DNA of 64,000 bases, from contig JAUNIH010000001.1 in assembly GCA_030523555.1 (NCBI GenBank), forward strand, positions 1 through 64,000. The letters run 5' to 3'. Origin of the DNA: Erysipelotrichaceae bacterium. GTDB lineage: Bacteria; Bacillota_I; Bacilli_A; Erysipelotrichales; Erysipelotrichaceae. Every line of letters starts with the position of its first letter. Position 1 is the first letter of the stretch. Below, one piece after another: positions 57,411 through 64,000 of this stretch. Both the position numbers and the translations under genes were made by a program. The notes under the pieces were generated by a model. It did no database searches. It was given only the letters and a program-made list of their open reading frames with translations, and was not told where the DNA came from.

Positions 57411-58539
57411 AAAGACTCTGATAATTGCGATTGTAGCGATACTTTTTACAATTATCGCACTGATTGGTGGTTCAGTATGGTATACCCTGTCATCATTAAA
57501 TCCTACAAAGGCTTTTCTTAATGGGGAAGTATGTGATGGCGATGCGCCATGTGAAATTACTCCGTTTATCGTAGATGAAGGAGCGTATGGCAAATCCACA
57601 CTGGTAAAACTTGAAGAACAGGGCATTCTTAAAAATGCCAATATCACTTATTACTGGAACAGAATCTTTGGTGGTTTTTCTTTCTATGCCGGATATTTTG
57701 AGATTCCTCACACTGTAGATGGTGAACCTATTACCATGGAACAGATTCTGGCATATATCTCCAATCCGGATAATGCCGTACAGGATACGGTTATGATCAG
57801 ATTTGATGAAGGTGATTTTATCAGATCATATGCTGATCTGATTGGAAGATATACAACTGTCAAATCAGAAGATATACTTGCCTACTGGAACAATGAGGAA
57901 GTAGTAAGAGGCTATATGAGTGAATATCCTTTCCTTACAGAAGAAATATTCAATCCTGATACCAAGTATCTTCTTGAAGGATATCTTTTCCCTGATGCCT
58001 ATGAATTCTTCCAGTATACCAATGAAGACGAAATCACCAGAAAGTTCTTAGACAGAACTCTTGATATCTACAATAAATACATCGACCAGTTTAATTCAAG
58101 TAAATTATCTGTTCATGAAATATTTACTTTAGCATCAATGGTGCAGTGGGAATCTGGAGACGCTGAAGAAAATGCGCTGATTGCGGGTGTGTTTATGAAC
58201 CGTTTGGAAAATCCGGATTATGAAGATATTCAGATACTGGGATCTACTGTTACCGCGTGCTACGCCTTTGATCTTACAAAGGATGAATGTGCTGCCCATG
58301 GTGATGAAACCCAGTATACATGGCAGGATAATCCATACAATACCTATACCAACAGCGGACTGCCTCCAGGACCTGTCTGCTGTCCTAATGAAATCTCTAT
58401 CTACGGTGTCTTAAACGCCGATCAGTCTGCCGGTTACTACTACTTTATCGGTGATATCTGTTATGGTACTGGCACAGTATTCGCAAGAACAGCTGCTGAA
58501 CACGAATCAAATATCGCAAAATATATCAGCTGTCAGTAA
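57382..58539 (+). CDS. mltG: endolytic murein transglycosylase MltG
   Basis: A 385-residue membrane-bound lytic transglycosylase (YceG family) that cuts nascent glycan strands. Seen: a KKKKKKNSKK start then membrane segment (LIIAIVAILFTIIALIGGSVW part), a LysM-like domain and the catalytic region LASMVQWESGDAEENALIAGVFMNRLEN near 252, where the usual V-E-K-E reads V-Q-W-E, and YNTYTNSGLPPGPV near 324. ATG at 57382 preferred to GTG at 57376. Sits in the usual alaS-ireB-mltG-udk-greA order. Confidence 0.9.
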   Translation: MKKKKKKNSKKTLIIAIVAILFTIIALIGGSVWYTLSSLNPTKAFLNGEVCDGDAPCEITPFIVDEGAYGKSTLVKLEEQGILKNANITYYWNRIFGGFSFYAGYFEIPHTVDGEPITMEQILAYISNPDNAVQDTVMIRFDEGDFIRSYADLIGRYTTVKSEDILAYWNNEEVVRGYMSEYPFLTEEIFNPDTKYLLEGYLFPDAYEFFQYTNEDEITRKFLDRTLDIYNKYIDQFNSSKLSVHEIFTLASMVQWESGDAEENALIAGVFMNRLENPDYEDIQILGSTVTACYAFDLTKDECAAHGDETQYTWQDNPYNTYTNSGLPPGPVCCPNEISIYGVLNADQSAGYYYFIGDICYGTGTVFARTAAEHESNIAKYISCQ

Positions 58540-58550
58540 GGAGAATATTT

Positions 58551-59189
58551 ATGGAAATCAATAAACCTCTGATTATCGGTATTGCCGGAGGAAGCTGCTC
58601 TGGCAAGACAAGTATTGCCAATATACTCTGTGCCTATTTTGAAACATCAAATTCCATCAACATCATTCGAGAAGATGACTACTACAAGGATCAGTCTTCC
58701 AAGTCTATGGAAGAAAGAACAAAGACCAACTATGATCATCCTCATGCCTTTGATTTTGATCTGATGGCCGAACATTTAAGGATGCTGGTGAATAATCAGA
58801 GTATTGAAAAACCGACATATGACTATACTGTACATAACAGATCTGATGTTACAGAGATTGTAAATCCGACAGATGTCATTATCATTGAAGGTTTATTTGC
58901 CTTATATACTCCTGAAATAAGAGATATGGAAGACATCAAGATCTTTGTGGATACACCTGCTGATGTACGTTTTATCAGAAGACTCAAAAGAGACGTCAAA
59001 GAAAGAAACAGATCAGTTGATTCCATCACTACTCAATATCTTGAGACTGTTAAACCAATGCACGATCAGTTTATTGAACCAAGTAAACAGTACGCTCATA
59101 TCATCATTCCTGAAGGCAAAAAGAATACTGTAGCGATTGATCTTCTGATTACCAAAATCAATAGTATTCTTGCAGAAAAGATGCTATAA
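58551..59189 (+). CDS. udk: uridine kinase
   Basis: Pyrimidine salvage kinase phosphorylating uridine and cytidine. Seen: Walker A GIAGGSCSGKTSIA near residue 10, REDDYYKDQSSK near 39, YDHPHAFDFDL near 60 and VIIIEGLFALY near 107. 212 residues, normal. AAGGAGAA precedes the ATG. The gene's 3' end carries the greA promoter. Confidence 0.93.
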   Translation: MEINKPLIIGIAGGSCSGKTSIANILCAYFETSNSINIIREDDYYKDQSSKSMEERTKTNYDHPHAFDFDLMAEHLRMLVNNQSIEKPTYDYTVHNRSDVTEIVNPTDVIIIEGLFALYTPEIRDMEDIKIFVDTPADVRFIRRLKRDVKERNRSVDSITTQYLETVKPMHDQFIEPSKQYAHIIIPEGKKNTVAIDLLITKINSILAEKML

Positions 59190-59190
59190 T
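59182..59190 (+). promoter_or_regulatory. extended -10 promoter for greA
   Basis: TGC precedes a perfect TATAAT that overlaps the udk stop codon. Transcription would start near 59197 with a short leader holding TTGGAGG before ATG at 59210. Confidence 0.6.
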
Positions 59191-59209
59191 TTCAAAGTTG
59201 GAGGTTATT

Positions 59210-59674
59210 ATGGAAGACAAATTTTATGTGACCGAAGAAGGTCTTGCGGACCTTAAAAAAGAACTTGAAACTTTAATACATGTAACAAGAGAAGAAGTTA
59301 TCGAAGAACTCAAAGCTGCCCGTGCACAGGGTGACTTATCCGAAAACGCCGATTATGATGCAGCCAGAGATCATCAGGCAAAAGTTGAAGCGAGAATCAA
59401 GGAACTGGAATACCAGATTAAGAATTCCGAAATCATCTCTGATCGAAAATCTACAAAGATCGTCAGAATCGGTTCAACTGTTGAACTCGAAGAACTTGAT
59501 ACAAAGACAACATTAACCTATAAGATTGTCGGTTCAGTAGAAGCTGATCCGCTTAACGGTTTACTGTCTAACGTAACTCCTATGGCTGTCGCTATTCTTG
59601 ATCAGCGTGTAGGTGATATTGTTACAGTTCAGGTTGAAAAACCATACGATGTTAAAATTTTAAAGATTTCTTAA
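59210..59674 (+). CDS. greA: transcription elongation factor GreA
   Basis: A 154-residue factor that stimulates RNA polymerase to cleave backtracked transcripts. Seen: N-terminal coiled-coil with the tip acidic pair in ARAQGDLSENADYDAARDHQA near residue 36 and the C-terminal FKBP-like domain (VGSVEADPLNGLLSNVTPMAVAIL in parts near 106). The ATG at 59210 follows TTGGAGG; a longer TTG start at 59198 is unlikely. mltG-udk-greA order is conserved. Confidence 0.95.
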   Translation: MEDKFYVTEEGLADLKKELETLIHVTREEVIEELKAARAQGDLSENADYDAARDHQAKVEARIKELEYQIKNSEIISDRKSTKIVRIGSTVELEELDTKTTLTYKIVGSVEADPLNGLLSNVTPMAVAILDQRVGDIVTVQVEKPYDVKILKIS

Positions 59675-59698
59675 GGAATTTCAGAAAATTTTACGAAT

Positions 59699-59728
59699 AA
59701 TGAGCAGAAGGGATTCTACTCATTTTTT
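59699..59728 (+). terminator. terminator after greA, abutting the next start codon
   Basis: AATGAG-C-AGAA pairs with TTCT-A-CTCATT (one mismatch) and six T follow, ending directly at the ATG at 59729. Confidence 0.8.
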
Positions 59729-60394
59729 ATGTCTAAATATGTACTCTTGATAATTCTTATTATTCTTAATATTATCGGATTCAATTATCTCTTTTATCTG
59801 AATGATAATCTTCAGAGTTTTGAAGTTGTAATTCATGATATTCCTGTACTGATAAATAAAAAGGAAATCAGTCTTTACAGTACAGATGATTTTGTCTTTG
59901 AAGAATATTTTGAGGTAATAGGGAATGACAGATATTCATATGATTATTCATTTGATGAAGATAATATTAATCTTTATATCTATTCTGATGATTTCAGACA
60001 GTCATATGCCTATCCATATCTGATTCTTGAAGTTCCCATTGTTACAGAAGTAATATATGAAACAGTCTATATTGAAACTTCTTCTTCGCAGATCATAAAT
60101 GAAAGCCCGCCTATCAGCAGTTTTTCAGAACCTTCAGTATCTCTGCCCGAAGTTCATATACCAGAAAACAATAAACCTGCAGAGAGTTCTTTCACTGTTA
60201 CAAACAGCAGTCTTTCATATCCTCTTAATACGGATATGGGTACTATCTTATCGGGCATTTCATCTTCATTTGTATCAGACTGCTATGTCAGCGTCGATTA
60301 TGCCGAGCTTAATCCTTCAGTACCTGGAACCAATAATGTCTATCTGTATTCCCAGGATGGAAATAGCGGGGTTATAGGAGTGAATATCCAATGA
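59729..60394 (+). CDS. uncharacterised membrane-anchored protein at the head of the com operon
   Basis: A 221-residue protein with one N-terminal membrane segment (VLLIILIILNIIGFNYLFYL, residues 5-24) and an extracellular part: an acidic Tyr/Asp-rich domain (about 30-110), a Ser/Pro-rich linker (about 115-165) and a small C-terminal domain. I recognise no family. It precedes comEA with a 4-nt overlap (ATGA), so a role in the competence pseudopilus or DNA uptake is possible but unproven. It has no Shine-Dalgarno: the greA terminator T-run touches its ATG. Confidence 0.65.
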   Translation: MSKYVLLIILIILNIIGFNYLFYLNDNLQSFEVVIHDIPVLINKKEISLYSTDDFVFEEYFEVIGNDRYSYDYSFDEDNINLYIYSDDFRQSYAYPYLILEVPIVTEVIYETVYIETSSSQIINESPPISSFSEPSVSLPEVHIPENNKPAESSFTVTNSSLSYPLNTDMGTILSGISSSFVSDCYVSVDYAELNPSVPGTNNVYLYSQDGNSGVIGVNIQ

Positions 60395-60870
60395 AAAGTA
60401 TAATCAATATATTCATTTTGTGTCTTATATTTTTAGGAATAATATATTCTTCTGTATCGGTTTCCTATGATGATTTCAGCTCAGAAGATTTTATAACTGT
60501 CGAAATAAAAGGGGAGGTTAAAGAAGATACAACCTTAACAGTTGAAAGAGGTACATCCTTGGAAGAAATCGTAAATGATATAGAACTTACAGATGAGAGT
60601 GATTTAAGCACACTTTCTTTAATGAAGGTGCTTAAGGATCAGGAAATAATCGTCATACCTGTTAAGGATGATAACAGTGATCTGATATCCATTAATGGCG
60701 CTGATTCTGATACATTATGCAGACTTCCCGGTATAGGACCGGAACTGGCTGAAAGAATTATCACATACAGAGAACAGAACGGATCTTTCTCTGCCTTGGA
60801 GGATCTCAAGAAAGTAAAAGGGATAGGTGATGTCAAATTTGAAAAAATTAAAGATCTCATCTGTCTATAA
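60391..60870 (+). CDS. comEA: ComEA family DNA-binding protein
   Basis: A 159-residue competence protein: N-terminal membrane segment (IFILCLIFLGIIYSSVSV part), SLBB-like domain (FITVEIKGEVKEDTTLTVERG in parts near 38-62) and a C-terminal double helix-hairpin-helix (DTLCRLPGIGPELAERIITYREQNGSFSALEDL in parts, near 105, then KVKGIGDVKFEKIK). ComEA binds incoming DNA at the membrane. It overlaps comEC by 41 nt and the upstream gene by 4 nt. Confidence 0.92.
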   Translation: MKSIINIFILCLIFLGIIYSSVSVSYDDFSSEDFITVEIKGEVKEDTTLTVERGTSLEEIVNDIELTDESDLSTLSLMKVLKDQEIIVIPVKDDNSDLISINGADSDTLCRLPGIGPELAERIITYREQNGSFSALEDLKKVKGIGDVKFEKIKDLICL

Positions 60871-62650
60871 GATTCTTTTGCTGGTGATATTATGTTTCTA
60901 TTTTCAAAACCCCATTATATTACTTGGAGCCTTTCTTTTTATTGCCTTAAATGACCGAAGAAACATCATTATATTTGTCTTATTATTTGGCCTGCTGATT
61001 CTTATTAATCAGTTCAAAAGTGATTTTATTTCTTATGGAATAGTTGACTATAAAAGCGGAAGATACTATATCGTTGACAAGCTTCTGTATAAGGTTAAAA
61101 CGGAATCCAGTACAGAACTGCAAAGCGGGGATATTGTTCATTTTAAAGATAAAGGAACAGACAATGATGTCAGTACGCAACTGTCGAGAAATATTATTTA
61201 TATCTGTAATAATCCTGAAAAGATATCTTCTTTTGAATTAAGAGAATATTTCTACAGCTGTATCGATAATCTTGATGATTCATTAAGACCATATCTCAAG
61301 AAGTTTATCTACAACATAACTGACTATGAGAATACGCAGTACGTTATAGGATACGGACTGATGGCTTATTATTTCTTTGGATATCTCTACCGTAAAAACA
61401 GATATATCGGGTTTGTTTCTGTAATGGTGTTTTCTTTATTATTCTCTTTTCAGGTCAAATTCTTTCTGATAATAATTCTATTCATTCTGGATTTTATGGA
61501 AGCTGATTATATCGATAAATATTTTATGAGAATATATCTTCTGGTGCTTATAAATAAGAATTTTATCAGTAACTATTCCATTCTTATTCCCTGTATTATA
61601 GGACTGTTTAATCTGTTCAGGTCGAAACTCAGTTTCCGCAATTTCTTTTTTATTCTGAATATCAGTCTTTTTCATGAGATAAATCTCATTTCATCTTTAA
61701 TGTATCCCTTGTTTATAAAATTTCAGATTGTTCTTTTTGGTTTTACAATGGCATTTCTAGTATGTCCTTTTATAAAACCTCTGTATTCAATTCTTCTGAA
61801 TATCTATTCTTTATACTGTTCTTTGAACATATCCATAAGGGGAAGACTCGGTATCCTGAGCCTTATATTTATGTATTTTGCATACAGAAAATATGAATTC
61901 AGGGATATATATGTTTCATTACTGATTATTCTTTTATGTGTCTGTCCATTGAATGATATCTTCTTTCATGTGACTTATATTGATGTAGGGCAGGGTAATG
62001 CAACTCTGATACGCAATATTCTGCATGGTAAAACCGTGCTTATTGATACCGGTTCTTCGTATAACTATCTCAAACTGAAGTCATATCTGTTTTCGGAATC
62101 TGTATATAAAATCGATTATCTTGTGATTACGCATATGGACAGTGATCATAGCGGCAACATCGAAAATCTTCAGAAAGATTTTAAAATAGACAATATCATT
62201 TATGATAAGCAGGATATCATCTGTGACAGGATTCATCTTAAAAATTATGATATCGGTATCTATGATAACGATAATGATAATTCACTTGTGTATTCAATGA
62301 ATGTGGATAGTTATGACTTTCTGTTTACGGGAGATATATCTTCGGATGTGGAGATGGGTTTTATTAATAAATTCGGACCATTTAAGTGTGATTTCTATCA
62401 GGCATCACACCATGGTTCATATACCGGCAACAGTGATTATATGATCAGGAATATACTGCCCAGATATGCGATTATAAGTACTTCGGGAATGTATAATCAT
62501 CCTGCCGCTGAAACCATTCAGACATTTGATAACTATAAGGTAAAATACTTCATTACCAGAGATACCGGAAATGTAAGAATAGATATCAGTCGATATTATG
62601 ATTTGATAACTTTAAGTAAAAAGGGTTTTGTTATAATTAAGGGGAAATGA
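60830..62650 (+). CDS. comEC: ComEC/Rec2 family DNA-uptake channel protein
   Basis: A 606-residue polytopic membrane protein predicted to form the DNA channel in competence. Seen: N-terminal membrane region with an OB-like stretch (residues 60-115), a central competence domain with several membrane segments, and a C-terminal metallo-beta-lactamase domain with ITHMDSDHSGN near 434 and SHHGSYTG near 525. Shorter than Bacillus ComEC (about 775), mainly in the membrane part. ATG at 60830 chosen, with GTG directly before it in frame; AAAAGGGA lies upstream. Overlaps comEA. Confidence 0.88.
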   Translation: MSNLKKLKISSVYKILLLVILCFYFQNPIILLGAFLFIALNDRRNIIIFVLLFGLLILINQFKSDFISYGIVDYKSGRYYIVDKLLYKVKTESSTELQSGDIVHFKDKGTDNDVSTQLSRNIIYICNNPEKISSFELREYFYSCIDNLDDSLRPYLKKFIYNITDYENTQYVIGYGLMAYYFFGYLYRKNRYIGFVSVMVFSLLFSFQVKFFLIIILFILDFMEADYIDKYFMRIYLLVLINKNFISNYSILIPCIIGLFNLFRSKLSFRNFFFILNISLFHEINLISSLMYPLFIKFQIVLFGFTMAFLVCPFIKPLYSILLNIYSLYCSLNISIRGRLGILSLIFMYFAYRKYEFRDIYVSLLIILLCVCPLNDIFFHVTYIDVGQGNATLIRNILHGKTVLIDTGSSYNYLKLKSYLFSESVYKIDYLVITHMDSDHSGNIENLQKDFKIDNIIYDKQDIICDRIHLKNYDIGIYDNDNDNSLVYSMNVDSYDFLFTGDISSDVEMGFINKFGPFKCDFYQASHHGSYTGNSDYMIRNILPRYAIISTSGMYNHPAAETIQTFDNYKVKYFITRDTGNVRIDISRYYDLITLSKKGFVIIKGK

Positions 62651-63606
62651 TTTATGTAATAAGCGGTAAGGAAGAACTTTTTATCAGAGATAAAATTGAT
62701 GAGATATGTACTGATGATGCGGATATTGCCAAAATGAACGGCTCTGAAAAGAGTTTTTCGCTTATGGAGATGCTGGAATACTGTAATGCTTCATCTTTGT
62801 TTGCGAGTAAGAATATTGTTCTGGTGAAAGATCCTGTTTTTTTATGCCGTAAATATGATGAAAAAGAGACTGAAAAACTGATGGATTATATCAGTAATCC
62901 CATATACGAAACAGATCTGGTATTCTATACATTTGAAAACAGGTTCAATGAAAAACTTGGTGTGTATAAACAGGTATGCAAAAACGCTCAGGTTATAAAA
63001 TGTGATGGTGTTGATGCCCGAAACTATGAAGCGTATGCGATGAAAACCATTAATGAGAGAAAACTTTCTATAGACAGAGATTCGATGAGATATCTTGTAT
63101 CGGTATGTGGGAATAATGCTTCATTGCTGAATAAGAATCTGGATATTCTTTCTTTATATCCTGAAAGTATCAGCCGTAAGGTCATTGATTCTTTATGTAC
63201 TATCCAGGAAAGTGAAAGTGCCTATGATTTTATCAATGCCTATATAGACAGAAACTACAGCAGGGCCATAGAACTTTTAAGACAGTATCTGAAGGATGAG
63301 GATTCTGTACTGGCGGTAATAGGTACTTTAGCTGCACAGCTCAGATTTATGTATCAGTTTATCTATTATGATAAAAAAGGCTATAAAACTTATGATATAG
63401 CTTCTGTTTTAAAGTGCACTCCATACCGTGCCAATAAGACAAAAGAAATGATACATAAAATCAGTGCTGATGAAATCATGAGACTTCTTAATGATCTTTC
63501 AGCTGTAGAACTTCAGTGCAAATATGACAGTTCTGTTTTGAACAGTTCATTACTGGAGATGTTCATACTGAAGAATATGAAAGGGAAATCCTATGCAGGC
63601 CATTAA
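62647..63606 (+). CDS. holA: DNA polymerase III delta subunit
   Basis: Clamp-loader delta subunit, 319 residues. Seen: N-terminal IYVISGKEELFIRDKIDEI, region ASSLFASKNIVLVKDP near 50, VSVCGNNASLLNKNLDILSLYP near 157 and SAYDFINAYIDRNYSRAIELL near 196, typical of HolA. comEC-holA is the usual Firmicute order; rpsT, commonly next, is absent. It overlaps comEC by 4 nt (ATGA) and the next gene by 14 nt. Confidence 0.9.
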   Translation: MIYVISGKEELFIRDKIDEICTDDADIAKMNGSEKSFSLMEMLEYCNASSLFASKNIVLVKDPVFLCRKYDEKETEKLMDYISNPIYETDLVFYTFENRFNEKLGVYKQVCKNAQVIKCDGVDARNYEAYAMKTINERKLSIDRDSMRYLVSVCGNNASLLNKNLDILSLYPESISRKVIDSLCTIQESESAYDFINAYIDRNYSRAIELLRQYLKDEDSVLAVIGTLAAQLRFMYQFIYYDKKGYKTYDIASVLKCTPYRANKTKEMIHKISADEIMRLLNDLSAVELQCKYDSSVLNSSLLEMFILKNMKGKSYAGH

Positions 63607-64000
63607 GCAGCTATACAAGATAGGTTATGGGCCTTCCAGTTCACATACGATAGCGCCATACCGTTTAATGAAACTTTATAAGGAATATTATCCTGAAACA
63701 GATCATTATGAAATTACGCTTGGTGGATCTATTGCCTTGACAGGAAAGGGACATGCGACTGATAAAATCATTGAAAGAGCACTGGAGAGCAAAGATATTG
63801 ATTTCAGATATGTTACCGATATCAAAGACAACCTGATAAATGTAAAAGGGTATAACGGCAATAAGGAATATCCTGTATGGCATGGTAAATCCTTGGGTGG
63901 AGGAGCCATATCGGTAGAAGAGATACATGTTATAGATGAAGATGAAGTCTATAAAGAAAACGATTTTGTAAGTATAAAGAAATATCTTTCAGTAAACAAG
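63593..64000 (+). CDS. L-serine dehydratase (iron-sulphur type), N-terminal part
   Basis: The first 136 residues of a gene that runs off the window. The start reads QAIKQLYKIGYGPSSSHTIAPYRLM; GPSSSHT is the signature of the beta domain of iron-sulphur L-serine ammonia-lyase, followed by the matching LGGSIALTGKGHATDKI near residue 46 and VWHGKSLGGGAISVEE near 97. Such enzymes turn serine into pyruvate and ammonia. Whether the alpha domain is fused or encoded separately lies outside the window. The ATG overlaps holA by 14 nt. Confidence 0.85.
   Translation, partial: MQAIKQLYKIGYGPSSSHTIAPYRLMKLYKEYYPETDHYEITLGGSIALTGKGHATDKIIERALESKDIDFRYVTDIKDNLINVKGYNGNKEYPVWHGKSLGGGAISVEEIHVIDEDEVYKENDFVSIKKYLSVNK

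Noticed and set aside
57376-57411. Frameshift fusing DUF1292 protein and MltG
   Set aside because: The 29-nt overlap of an acidic tail and a lysine-rich start is a normal gene overlap; both proteins have complete family lengths.

Overview
The window looks like chromosomal DNA of a low-GC, Gram-positive gut-type Firmicute, most likely from the Erysipelotrichia. This rests on gene content and order read by eye (plsY/parE/parC, the yqeG-yqeH-yhbY-yqeK-rsfS-yqeM series, dnaD-nth, tig-lon-ysxC, rnhC/cvpA/mutS2, mnmA-recD2, alaS-ireB-DUF1292-mltG-udk-greA, comEA-comEC-holA), on T-box control of tRNA synthetase genes, on a threonyl-tRNA synthetase without a TGS domain, and on normal use of TGA as stop. 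No rRNA, tRNA, CRISPR array, insertion sequence or prophage was seen.

Layout. 1-2.2 kb: tail of an operon with a class II aldolase, a YjbQ-family protein and an LsrF-like class I aldolase. 2.2-12.5 kb: plsY diverging from topoisomerase IV, then a long overlapping series for ribosome assembly, nucleotide turnover, MTA/SAH nucleosidase, DnaD and endonuclease III. 12.5-24.7 kb: DUF1846 protein, an unknown protein, trigger factor, Lon, YsxC, and valS and thrS each behind a T-box. 24.7-29.9 kb: a purine (guanine-type) riboswitch in front of a BMP-type nucleoside ABC importer. 39.9-64 kb: proS, rnhC, cvpA, mutS2, uvrC, rmuC, yitT, spx, mnmA, recD2, a MupG-like protein, T-box-alaS, the ireB-greA block, a competence operon, holA and the start of a serine dehydratase gene that runs off the edge.

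The accessory part is 29.9-39.9 kb. A complete tyrosine recombinase gene lies directly beside a 225-bp segment bounded by 23-nt inverted repeats (one mismatch). The segment carries two promoter-like elements on the minus strand, so in the orientation given they point away from the genes on its right; one weaker plus-strand match also exists. To the right follow a small XRE regulator, a 1436-residue secreted beta-helix/Cna-B/VWA protein, two TasA/camelysin-like proteins, a membrane-anchored surface protein whose signal peptide holds an in-frame stop codon, a MucBP-like anchored protein, a SipW-type signal peptidase and a class B sortase. I read this as a phase-variable switch (recombinase plus invertible promoter) driving a surface-fibre or matrix operon, probably captured in the OFF orientation. 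The inversion itself is an inference from structure.

Other recurrent signals are: six genes whose start codon lies 6-9 nt after a good (often extended) -10 box with no Shine-Dalgarno, which suggests leaderless mRNAs; three T-boxes that each show two consecutive cognate codons at the presumed specifier; and terminators whose U-tract directly abuts the next start codon.
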